Translations under genes and position numbers: made by a program
In this document: positions 43,786 to 54,320 of the stretch, in pieces
Layout: every line of letters starts with the position of its first letter
Numbering within the stretch: the first letter of the stretch is position 1
The notes under the pieces: model-generated
The model's input: the letters and a program-made list of their open reading frames with translations, nothing else
Database searches by the model: none
What the model was told of the DNA's origin: nothing
NCBI GenBank assembly: GCA_034770075.1
Contig: CM068379.1
Span: 22,071,506 to 22,135,505 of the forward strand
Direction: 5' to 3'
Source: Aralia elata
Lineage: Eukaryota; Streptophyta; Magnoliopsida; Apiales; Araliaceae
Length of the DNA: 64,000 nt

Positions 43786-45905
43786 TGTAGACACCCGATT
43801 TTTGCATTTCCTATACTAACCCTGACAGGAGGGCAAAATCGTCAATTTGACCCGGCACACGAGAATAAAGGGTGGACATAAAGACGAACCCTCAAAACCA
43901 CCACGACGGGATGATATTGAAGCCGACACGACAACAAGCGAATGTCGAGAGTCAGTTACTGATCACTGTGCTTGCCCGGATGACGTGGCACGTTTCCCGA
44001 CGGGTTCCGGACTGCCGAGCGCAAACCCGTCAGCGGGAAACAACGGTACGACACGAAAATCGAGATGAGGCACGGAAAACGAGAAAATCAGCACAGTTAG
44101 CCGCAGATCAATTCGCGGCCAAGGACGGAACTCGAGGCAGCACGGGACTCGAAGCGCACGGGACTCGAGCGCGGCTGGGGGGAGAACCAAGGGCCAGCCG
44201 CAGATATATCTGCGGCCAGCCGCAGATAGATCTGCGGCTGCCCTTGGCAGTGCTATATTAGGCCAGTTCGCATACAGGAAGAAAAGAGAGAGGATTCAGC
44301 AGCAGCAGCAGCAGTTCGGGAGAAGAAGAAAAAACAGCAAGAAAACAGCAAAAATTAGGAGAGACAAGAGTGAAAAAGAGTGAGGAATTGTACCAATTTT
44401 GTGAGATTATATCGCATATCTTCTACTCTACTCAATACACAAATTCATACATATTGTGGGGAGTAATTGCAAGGTGAAAAAACCATTTGTTCTTAGCATT
44501 TTGTTATACCATTTTGTTAATCTTTTGGTCATCCGAATTACCTTGAATGTAGTTTTTTTCTCATATGTTATTGTGAAGCCATGGGTTAGGGACTATTAGT
44601 GAGGGTCTCATCGGAATGAAATTCCCCCTAATAGCCCGATGATATCCATTTGGTGCAAATCTTAGCTATTATGATATGGTATCATTCATAGTGTATTTCG
44701 ATCATCATTGTAAGATATCCTAGAGTGTTAGGCATCCCGTTGTTGTTTATTTTCGTTATATCCATTTGGTGGTTGTGCAATAAGTTCGGATGTGAGCCTA
44801 GGAATGCGACCCCGTGGTCCAAATCCGATGATGGACATTTTTGAATGTATGTAATCGGGTGGATGTATCCGTTATTGTAAATATGTAATCGTCGGGCCTT
44901 AAAACGACGCCAAGGCGATAATCGTGTTTAAGGCCCCGAAATAGTGAAACTTGTGATTGTGGGCGTTTGGGGTTATTTTGATGGTTTACATGCCCATGGA
45001 TAGCCCCGACGCGTGTTTATGCTTGATTGGATTTTGTGACACAAAAAATAATTTCAAAGATTAAACGATGAAGGTTTTTCCTTAAAATCAAGCAAACTAG
45101 GAGGTTAGCATCACGTAGCTAAAATTTGGAGGTGTTAATGAATGTCGATTTCTATTAAACGAGAAGGCTAAAGAAAGTCGTTTTCAAACGTCACAAAAAT
45201 GGTTTTATAAAAATAAAACAACGTTTTATTAAATCTTGGTGCGTAGGGTGAAAGATATCCTAAAAGTTGCCCATCATTTTATGAAGGCAATGTATAGATT
45301 TCGATTCCTATTTTTACGAAGGTTTAAAACTCTTGTTTTGCCAAAACGACACCTAAGGAAAATCTCATAGTTTTTGCCAAATAAAATCAATCCTTTTTCA
45401 TAAAGCTTTCTCGTTTAAGCCGATGGACATTCTAAGGCATTCTCAAAAGAAAAACACAATTTTCCCTAAAAAATCCAAATGATTCTTTTATGCAAACTCA
45501 CCATAACATTTACATAGGCACACACACACACACGCGCACACACACATTTCATGAATTAAAGGATAGGAAAGTATCAAGATTGCGGTAACCGTGCTTCACG
45601 GAAGTCGAGGGGTGCCTAACACCTTCCCCTCACTTAAGCAAGCCCCCGAACTCTATGAATCTCGATTCGCAGACCAATTAATTCGGAGTCACATATGAGC
45701 CAGCGATTTATAAAAATAAAAACTCGGATGAGTTGGTACATCCATTTCAAATATACCAACTGGCGACTCTGGTTAAATTGGCTCATCATAAAAACAATCC
45801 TTAAAAACCCCGTCGACATTAATGCCGATCTTTTCCAAAAAATCATTAAACCAAAAGGCTAAAATTGGAAAAGACAAAAGAGACGAGAAAAACCCGGCGT
45901 CGACA
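43786..45905 (+). repeat. 3' LTR of the Tat element (2120 bp)
   Basis: It starts TGTAGACACCCG and ends GGCGTCGACA. It is identical to the 5' LTR apart from one additional CAG and one additional T, both in simple-sequence tracts. The palindromes are at 44197-44216 and 44219-44238. Confidence 0.95.
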
Positions 45906-45910
45906 GCACG
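45906..45910. repeat. Target site duplication of Tat, right copy
   Basis: GCACG, identical to 31474-31478. Confidence 0.95.
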
Positions 45911-47151
45911 TTCTACCAGCATGATACCCACCATAAGTAGCACATGGACCCAGTGGAAGTGGCAAAAGGTTCGGATTACCCCCATCTACTGGTCCTAGAT
46001 ATCGCCCCTGAATCTGACCCTACTGACAATGTTGACCCTGATTCTGATTTTGCTGGAAACCTTTGTTCTATTGAAATCCCCTATTTTGATATTTCCTTCC
46101 AACTGCCACTGACCCTGCTGACCTCCACGATTACCCTGTTGCGTTGGGTAAGTAACATCCATCCGAGGATTAAATCGCTGGCCCGATGGAGGCTCATTCC
46201 AACTATACTGCCTTCTATTTTGATTTCTGCCAAACTGACCCATTCCTTGCCCTTGTTGATCATCTCTATCTCTCTTTTGACTCCCTTCTGATTTGGAAGC
46301 TCGAAAGTCCTTATGCTCCATTTCTACACTATTAGCTGCATTAGCCACTTGGGACACATCTGTAAATATAGTGTGGATGATCGATCGCCTATATTCATAT
46401 TTCAAAGCCCATTTAAATTTTTCTGCCTACTGTGCAGCTGTCCCTACTATTGAACCCACAAAACCAGCCAACCTAGTAAACCTCACCATGAAATCAGTAA
46501 TAGTCTCATCCTCTTTCTGCCGAATAGACACAAATTCCCTAGAGTACGCATCCCTATCAGCATTTGGGAAGTACTGCTGATAGAAAAGTTCACAAAAATC
46601 ACTCCATATCAGTGCATCCATGAATCTATCCCCCTGCGTAGCCTTCAATGATTTCCACCATCGCTGAGCATCATCCTCTAGCTTATAAACTGCTAGTTTC
46701 ACCTTCTGATTTTCTGAACACCCAATCACATCAAAAATCTTCTCCAAGTGGGCAATCCAGTTCTCCGCATCAATCGGAGTCAGAGCTAAATGAAAAGATT
46801 TGGGCTTTTGCTTAATAAACCTCTCCAACAACACATATAAAAGGTTGCATTGGTTGACCCTCTTGATCCTCGGAATACTCATTTTGCTCATGTTGTGATA
46901 TCTATGCATCACCCCCCCATACTATTTGCTTGATGACTTCCTTGCACCTGCGAAATACCCTGTATAGCCTGTGCCATAGCCTAAGTAACTGCCTCATTCA
47001 CCATCGCTGCTATCATAGCCGGGGTTATTGTTGCGTTACCCTGTGTCTCAACGTTTCCACCCTGATTAACAGCCTCAACCTGGGGCTGCCCTTGACCCCT
47101 CCTACCATTATTACCCTGCGTCCTAGCAATTCTCGAAGACCTATGAGCCAT
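45906..47151 (-). pseudogene. Element X, segment 1: gag
   Basis: The start is ATG at 47149-47151 (MAHRSSRIARTQGNNG), with a TAG replacing Gln near 46980. The retrotransposon-gag core (46427-46912) has DAENWIAHLEKIFDVIGCSE, LEDDAQRWWKSLK and FCELFYQQYFPNADRD, ending at a stop. The basic Gln/Arg-rich tail (45995-46405) follows, and the piece ends at CATYGGYHAGRTC, a zinc knuckle with one Cys changed to Tyr, exactly at the Tat insertion. The next knuckle continues at 31478. Gag would form the particle. Element X is a gypsy chromovirus, probably close to Tekay, but the clade is not certain. Confidence 0.85.
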
Positions 47152-47331
47152 CTATGATACAAAATCAAACAAATAAGAACGAACAGATCAAAACAAATAA
47201 TCGAAGCTAAAATTATGTAGACGAAGATCAAACACAACATAAACACTATAATAAAATCTTATAACTACCCAGTGGTCTACCCATAACTAACAAGTCAAGC
47301 CTAAAAGGCAATCTACAAGATCATAACCTAA
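47152..47331 (-). other. Element X leader
   Basis: About 180 bp between the primer site and the gag ATG, with no ORF. Confidence 0.7.
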
Positions 47332-47343
47332 GCTCTGATACCA
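47332..47343 (-). other. Primer-binding site of element X
   Basis: The minus strand reads TGGTATCAGAGC (initiator Met tRNA), four bases from the LTR end. Confidence 0.93.
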
Positions 47344-47347
47344 ACTT

Positions 47348-49484
47348 TGTAACACTCCCTCTCTGAAATAGGAAAGGGAGGTCACGTGCAAAGCACAACA
47401 GAACTTATAAAATAAATCAAAAGCTCTAAACCACAAAATGGATAACTCCAATAACTAATAATTGCCATAAGTCAACCCATAATAAATGTCAAACAGCTCA
47501 ACCCATATTTAAAATATTTAATACAACTCCAAATCAACCTAAACAGAATATCTAATTCATTGGATAGAAGAGATCTCTCATCACACTTGTCCTTGATCCC
47601 CCTGATTACATGCCGGAAGAAAAACACAGCATGAGCCAAATGCCCAGTACAAATATAGATATACAAAAATGTACAACTGAAATACGAAATCAACTAAGAC
47701 AAATAGATATAGTACAAAAATAATAAGCTGAATCAAATGGTTGGGTGTTATAATTTCATACTGAGCTCAAATACAAATAGCCAAATGCTAACAAAATACA
47801 TCGGTATCATGATGTATGCAAATAAAACTGGATAGTACGCACGACACATACGTCACTAATCCGTCCAAACCAAATCAAATCAAATAGTGGGTCGACCCAT
47901 ACGTATCCTGAACAAATATATCAAATGGCCAAAGCTCATCCAGAGCAATATACAAAACAGAAGGATACATCGTGGACTAATCACATCGCCACGGAAGGTG
48001 TCATGCTCCGGTGTCAAGAGGACATGCCTGTGGTACCCCCACATGTGGTTAGCTCAAGTATTCCCTAATGATCAAACTACAAAATGTAAGCCAAAAGGGG
48101 TTCAAATCATGAGGCTTACATGACCATCTCCAAATGATATCGAATTATTTCAAATACGAATATATTTCACTATCACAAGATATCAACGATCAATATAACT
48201 CCCGAATGTGAACGAAAATATACGAAGAATGATATAAACGAATAAAGTTTCCAAAATATATTGACATGTATTTTTCTACAAAGATTGAAATAAATATTAA
48301 ACATGATAAACTAGATCGAAGAGTACAATTACGAGTTTTAGGTATCAATGCCAAGACAAAACTATCACATGAATTTGAGAAGGAACAATTAGGTGAAACA
48401 ATAACTAACTTCTAAATTAAAAACAAGACGAATAAATCAAAATTAAAAAGATTATCGCTGAAGGAGTACGAAATCCGTACCCGATACGCAAAATCACTTA
48501 TAGCATACTCCACAAAATCTTACCCTCAAATGTCACGATACGAAATATGAAATGTTATTCATCACCTAAACATATTCACCTCGAATTAAATATAATTCAA
48601 ACTAATAATTCCAAAATAATTCGTAATGCATTCAAGGTGCCTTTAATTATCGCCTTAGATCAATTATTAATACTCCAAAAATTTATGTTCCAAATATAAC
48701 TCCATAAATTCCCTTCGTCCGATCTAATAAAATAAAATGAAACTTTATTACTATTCTAATTATCAATAACATGATACTGTTCAAATATTTATTAATTAAA
48801 TTCTAAAACTTTTACTAGCAAAAGTGATTTAATTAGTCCGAATTAATATACAAAATCTTAATACAATTTTTAAGTTTACATTTTAGTTAGTTATTTATTT
48901 AAGTATTAGTTAGATATATTTATATACTCACAATCCTGATTGATTTCATACATCTTGTCCACAAGTCATATAAGATATGTATATTTTATTAATTAATAAC
49001 AACATACAGATTTACTTTATATAACCAATATAATAATTTAAACAACTCCAGCAAAGTATAAAACTACTCCCAATACTTCTATTATTTTACCGAATATATA
49101 ACCCCTATGAATGAATAAGTTTTACCTTGAATTCAATTGAATGCCTAAATCAATGAGGTGTATTCATCATATATGTGCTACGAAACATTTACACATGTGT
49201 TATTAATTATTAAAAACTTACCTTACAAGAATTTTAATTCTCTTCCTCCTTCTGTTCTCTCTCCGCTTATGTTCCGTTCTCTTCCCTTTTCCTTCTTTTT
49301 GTTCTAACTGATTGGTGTAAGTAAGAGAGAGAAATGAGAGGAGAAGAAAGAAAAAAAACTTGTTGATATAGACATAGAGAGGAAGATGAAGAGAGAGAGG
49401 AAAATGAAAAGTTGGGTAAGATGAAAGGTTTAATATTTAATTCGTTTAATATTTTATTATTTGTTTTTTTCCCTCGGGTATTAC
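47348..49484 (-). repeat. 5' LTR of element X (2137 bp)
   Basis: On the minus strand it starts TGTAATACCCGAGGG and ends GGGAGTGTTACA, next to the primer site. The sequence is AT-rich, with a purine/pyrimidine-rich tract at about 49240-49410. No gene is supported. The outer end abuts Athila gag sequence at 49485 (TGCCA, possible target duplication; partner not found). Confidence 0.88.
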
Positions 49485-49851
49485 ATGCCACCATACTGTA
49501 TTGACTCGAAACTGATGGCGCGTTGATGACTCGGATGGTTTTCAGCACAATAATCACAAAATCACTGCTACACTTTGAATAGGTTATGCTGTTAAAGCGT
49601 CGATCTTCCTCGAAAGTGTCTCAATCTGTGCTAAAAACTCGTCGAGTCCATAAATACCTGCCGCGTTTGGTTTAGTCATTCTCGTATAAGGCCATTGATT
49701 ATTATAGGCAACCATGATGTACCTTGTAACAAACAAACTTTAAAACAAAAATTAAAAGAGTAAAATACGCGTCTAAATTAAGGTTAAATTGATTGAAATT
49801 AATATTGGAAATAATTATTAGAACCGTTCCTCGGCAACGACGCCAAAAACT
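49485..49851 (-). pseudogene. Athila gag fragment, leader and primer site
   Basis: The minus strand from about 49690 reads PYTRMTKPNAAGIYGLDEF and AQIETLSRKIDAL, an Athila-type gag segment, then broken sequence with NHPSHQ and FESIQYGG up to the X insertion. The gag N-terminus is missing: only about 130 bp separate this segment from the primer site at 49828-49845 (minus strand TGGCGTCGTTGCCGAGGA, an Athila tRNA-Asp-type PBS with two changes). The downstream part may be the fragment at 1062-1792. Confidence 0.7.
49828..49845 (-). other. Athila-type primer-binding site (tRNA-Asp type)
   Basis: TGGCGTCGTTGCCGAGGA on the minus strand, close to TGGCGCCGTTGTCGGGGA at 61282-61299. It is six bases from the LTR. 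Confidence 0.85.
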
Positions 49852-50649
49852 TGTTGTCCGATTTATATAATGACAAATATGCACAAGTATACACGGTTAA
49901 TCAAATAATATAGAAGTAAGAAGGATATCGAACCCACAGAGAACAAGTACTAATAACTATTCTAATTATCAAATTATTACCAATTTACTTTTATTTAAAC
50001 GGTTACCAAAATTGATTTTGAGATTAAAATATTAAAAACTATATTTAAACTAAACTAACAAGAATTTATCACCAGATGTTTAAAGTCTAGGAATACAATT
50101 TCTCCAATTGCGTTGCAATAATCGCTTTACCCAATTTTCACTTTATTAATCCAATGAATTGTTAACTAGGATTGCCTATCAATTTATTAACATCTTTCAA
50201 TGATTAACAAAAAGACCTATTTCAGTTATATTGCTAGTTTCATGAAAGACACTTAAAACGGATTCATTAAGCACAAACTCCTAATCAAGTTACGCATGAC
50301 ACATAGGTATTTTCATCCTATACACTGTTATGTTATTCTAGAAAGAATCAACAAGTTCATACATTATCACATCCAGATCTAATCATAGATTTTCTCTTTC
50401 AATTCCATCTAAGATATCAAATTAACTGCTGGCCACACAATTAATAAATTAAGCAGAAGATATGATAAACAACTCAACAAGATCAATAAGAGTAAATAGA
50501 GATAAATAAATTAATGCATAACAAAAGGTTCCATTGTATCCCTAATTGGGAAATTAGTTCATAATCCTAAAGCAAATCATCGTATCAAATTTAAATAACA
50601 TTCGAAGGAGAGATAATGAATTAAAGAGAAGAAGAAAAACTCTAGCTAT
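49852..50649 (-). repeat. Athila LTR d, part 1
   Basis: On the plus strand it starts TGTTGTCCGATTT next to the primer site, the 3' end of an Athila 5' LTR. It is interrupted at 50650 by a solo LTR and continues at 53710. The first 800 bp differ clearly from LTRs a-c to the right, so it is another subfamily. Confidence 0.75.
50645..50649. repeat. Target site duplication of solo LTR, left copy
   Basis: GCTAT, repeated at 53705-53709. Confidence 0.9.
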
Positions 50650-53600
50650 TGTGACGCCCCCAAATCCGGGTCACCCGAACCGCGGACCTGGTTCGTCACT
50701 ATCTCATACCTGCATCAAACTATTGATAACTTACAGCGGAAATAAAGGAATATTCATATTGATATAACACAAATAATCCTGTCCCAAGTCTCGAAACCAA
50801 AACTTCTACAACGTAACTTAATACATAAGGGTAATTAAGTCTTAATACATCACAAAAGTCAACGAGTCTTAATACATAATCAAAATGGTGATCTTAATGG
50901 TACAAAGCTAATCCGTAGCTTTGCCTTTGCCTTTATCCTTCCCAGAACTTTCACCACGAGCTCCACTAACTGAAATATTTTAAGGAAAGCAAGGGTGAGC
51001 AACAAATTTGCTCAGCAAGTATAATGACAATAATCGTGAATCATCAAATGAATACTTTATAGCTTACAAGAATCAAGATAATAAAAGATAGCTCAAGAAT
51101 CTGCATAATCTCAACGAATGACCTCATTAACACAATTGTAGGGCCTCTAAGGACCGAATGATTTCAATGTTTCCAAATGGAAGAAATATTCTATACTGAG
51201 TGGTCATCTTGACACTGAACTTTTACTAGAATCACCAAAAAATTCATCCGATAATCCAACATACTAATACAATAGGGGATCAGCCTAATGTACCCGGTGT
51301 TATGCATAACCCCTTTAACATACTGTTCGCGCGCGTGTCGGTCTCCCGACATACATACTATTTCCCCTGCTATGAGGGTTGTTCATCTCAGCTTTACATA
51401 GGAATCCAAACCAAACAATTTGATTGGATAGCTTTACTTAACAACAATGATGATTAAACATACGTCTAGCCGAAACAAGTGGCGTAAACTATTTCCTTAA
51501 ATAGTTCATGAATGAAGAACTAAACGTTTCGCAGTCCAACAACAGATAATGAATTCAAATACATAAGTTGTGAATATCAATAATTCATCTTTGATGTGGA
51601 GTAATTGACGATAATTAATTCACTAAATAATTGAAAGTAATAACTCAATTTGAGTCATGAATCCTGCAACAAAATACCTGTTTGCTCAAAATAAAAAGTA
51701 GTGCATAAGGTTTAGAAACTTGCCCAACACATGGGTTAGACAAGGGTTAAGGAAACTTGCCTGAAGCGCTGCTACAATAATACAACACACGCTCCTTAAT
51801 ATCCTACACAATTAAGTACATATTTACATAACAATTAGTCACATTTCAAATAATGGTCCAAAACGGACGTTGCATCATTAAAACACATTGATCACCCTAC
51901 GACTACCCAGTCGGGGGTCTCGCTCCCCGGTGAGCGAGCGGCTGCCCAGAAACAATACCAATCTGGTTGACATTTGGGAAATAATTAAGCATTTAGGGTT
52001 GCGGCGTGAGTCCCGTGTCTTCTCCATGACCGGGCTTCACGCTGCGGCGTGAGCCTTAAAGCTTGGGCCTCACGCTGCGGCGCGAGTCCTGGTTTTTCCC
52101 CACTTGCCCCTCGCTGCAGCGTGAGCTGCAGGGCATATGGGTGGCGCTGCGGCGCCATTCTGCAGTAGCCGGATTCTGGGTTTGTTTCCAGAACGCGACT
52201 CCAACCTCCGACCACTCCAACCTCCATAACTCCTTCAATACACAAGCAAATTGGTCCATTCCGGACTCTATGGACTCCTGACTCATGGGGCTACAACATA
52301 TCAAAAATACAGAGCTACCTATTAACATTAACATGGTCAAATCTAAAGCCAAAGTGTAAAGTTCATACTTTGTTCTTCGAGTTCTTGACAAGTTTTACGA
52401 AAATCATTCCTACGAACTCGTTTTAACTCCTTTTTACTCCATTCCAATTGGGTTAGCTTCGTAACCCATGGAACTACAACACCATAGCAACAAATAAAAT
52501 TAACAAACACGAAATCTAGCATTTATAGTCCTCTAAAAAGTCCAAATGTCCAAAAGTCCATTGTTCTTCATGTTCTTCATCCTCCTTAAGCATAGGTACG
52601 GATTTCTTCTATTTTTGTTCCACTTTGATGTTATTAATGGCTTCTATAGTCTCTTAACAACATATATAAACATCTAGAACGAGCAAAAACATCCAGAATC
52701 GCTAGAAAATCAATCCACAAGCTCAAGAGCTCAAAAACTAAGAAAACTTGAAAATCTTTACAAGAAATCGAATGGAATGGATTTTGTTGGTGTTTACCTC
52801 TGTAAATCCTTCCTAGATGATTTAGAAGCTTGCTTGGCTCGAGTTCTTCTTGCTTGGACTCTCTTCTTCTTCCTCCTTCCTTTTTCCGGCGAGTCTTCTT
52901 CTTTTCCGGCGACTTTTCCGGCGGCCTTCTCCTTCTTTCTTCTTCCTCTTTGCAGCTCTCTCTCACTCTCTATTTCTCTCTCTCTCTATCAGCTGATGGT
53001 TTAGGGAAGGAATGAGAGTTTGAATGATTTGGGAGAGTAGAGGAGTGAATTTAGGAGAAGTGGGAGAAAAAATGAAAATGGGGTTGGTTGCTCAAGGAGC
53101 TTGCCGGCAACCTCCCCCCTTGCTCAATTTTGATTGGTCCAAATTTGGGGGTTGGTTCCCTCTTGGAGTAACAAGCCAAAATAAATACCCAAATACACAA
53201 AAATATATCCGAAAACTCCCACTTTTGTACCAAAACTAGTAAATAACTCTACCCAAAATTAAAATGGGTACTCCCATAATTATTGGGACATATAAAAATA
53301 ATTATTATGGGATTTGTCCAAATATTCGGAACAGCCTTATCATATGTTTCGGATACCGAATAAAACACGAACGGGCTCAAAACAAAAATCTGACACTTGA
53401 AAACATTATTCGTACGCATCCACATATTTATGAAATTTATTAAAGTCGAAAAAGACACAGAAAAATTATGGGGTGAATAGTGCCTCGATAAGCGTGCCCC
53501 GTGAATAGTGATTTTGCGATTTTTCGCGAAGTCAATATATTCACCCTAACGACACTACCACACGTAAAATTCAACACATACACATATTCTAGGTTATAAC

Positions 53601-53704
53601 ACAACCTTAAGCACATAACACATAATAATATAAATAAAAATAAAAATTCATTTCATTCACACGTAACTCGGGTTACAAGGAAATTAAAATTCTCGATCGT
53701 TACA
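50650..53704 (-). repeat. Tekay-type solo LTR (3055 bp)
   Basis: Plus-strand start TGTGACGCCCCCAAATCCGG and end CTCGATCGTTACA are flanked by GCTAT on both sides. The start resembles the Tekay-1 LTR (TGTGACGCCCCCAAATTCGG), which with its TG...CA ends and size assigns it to a related Tekay family. No internal sequence remains, so it arose by recombination between two LTRs. It contains a GC-rich palindrome cluster (52001-52156) and a C/T-rich tract (52955-52995). ORFs such as 52634-52966 are low-complexity and not supported. Confidence 0.9.
52001..52156. repeat. Cluster of GC-rich inverted-repeat motifs in the solo LTR
   Basis: Variants of TCACGCTGCGGCGTGA (a 6-bp stem with a 4-base loop TGCG) occur at about 52037 and 52070, with related forms near 52001 and 52108 and GGCGCTGCGGCGCC at 52143. 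They form a GC island in AT-rich LTR sequence. Confidence 0.75.
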
Positions 53705-53709
53705 GCTAT
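53705..53709. repeat. Target site duplication of solo LTR, right copy
   Basis: GCTAT, identical to 50645-50649. Confidence 0.9.
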
Positions 53710-54320
53710 GATCTCCAATCTCCTTAAGCTTCAATCTCTGACTTGTCTTGTTGTCCAATCCAACATCCAAGTTTCCTTTAGGCGGCTCTCAATTGCTTGC
53801 AGTCAAAAAGTCTCTCAAATCCAAGTTATAATCAAGTATTTATAGTCCTAAGAGAAACCCCAACGCATTAGGCATCTAAAATCCTATTATAACTCAACTT
53901 GGACATCATAACACCCAAATCAGCTCTCTACCCGACGTCAAGCGTGCCCAGCACTGCTCCTAGGCCAATTTGGGTGTGGCCCGCGCTTGAGGTGCAGAAA
54001 ATCGGATGGTTTGGCACGCCTCGTGCCGGTCCCAATTCATTCTGGGCATGCCTCGCGTCGGTCAATTTTCTGCTGCGACGTCCTTTGGTAAAACGACCAT
54101 AACTTTTTCATATGAACTTCGATTGGGACGATTGAAGATATTTTGGAAAGCTAAAAAGTAGATCTACAACTTTTAGTATTTAAGAATTGAGAGATTCTAT
54201 CTGGATTAAGGTCAAAATTAGGCCTCAAATGGTTATGTCAATGGCAAGCATGACAACTCTGAGCTTTAATCTCTGTTGATAAAAAAAGTCATAACTCTTG
54301 ATCCGGGAGGAGTTATGATG
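53705..54320 (-). repeat. Athila LTR d, part 2 (truncated)
   Basis: Continues LTR d after the solo LTR. It has a moderately GC-rich island (53930-54085) and the module CATAACTTTTTC...ATCTACAACTTTT at 54097-54174, which is shared with LTRs a-c. A second module begins at about 54289 and stops at 54320, where LTR a starts with no target duplication visible. Confidence 0.7.

Larger units (their letters stand above)
31479..45905 (+). mobile_element. Tat-type Ty3/gypsy element with near-identical LTRs
   Basis: The 14.4 kb element has 2.1 kb LTRs, a tRNA-Arg-type PBS, a long gag-protease ORF, RT, two RNase H domains and integrase, a long 3' untranslated region with a tandem array, a polypurine tract, and a GCACG target duplication. 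The second, archaeal-type RNase H and the absence of a chromodomain mark the Tat lineage (Ogre/Retand group). It lacks the extra ORF before gag that is typical of Ogre. It inserted in the gag of element X, whose reading continues across it. Frame breaks near 37.8 and 39.0 kb suggest it is not autonomous unless these are sequencing errors or are bypassed. Confidence 0.95.

Noticed and set aside
12181..47343. GCTCTGATACCA / TGGTATCAGAGC as pieces of tRNA genes
   Set aside because: They are 12-base primer-binding sites next to LTR ends; no tRNA cloverleaf surrounds them.
52634..52966. Lys/Glu-rich 110-aa minus-strand ORF as a host gene
   Set aside because: It is low-complexity sequence opposite a C/T-rich tract within a solo LTR flanked by a perfect TSD.
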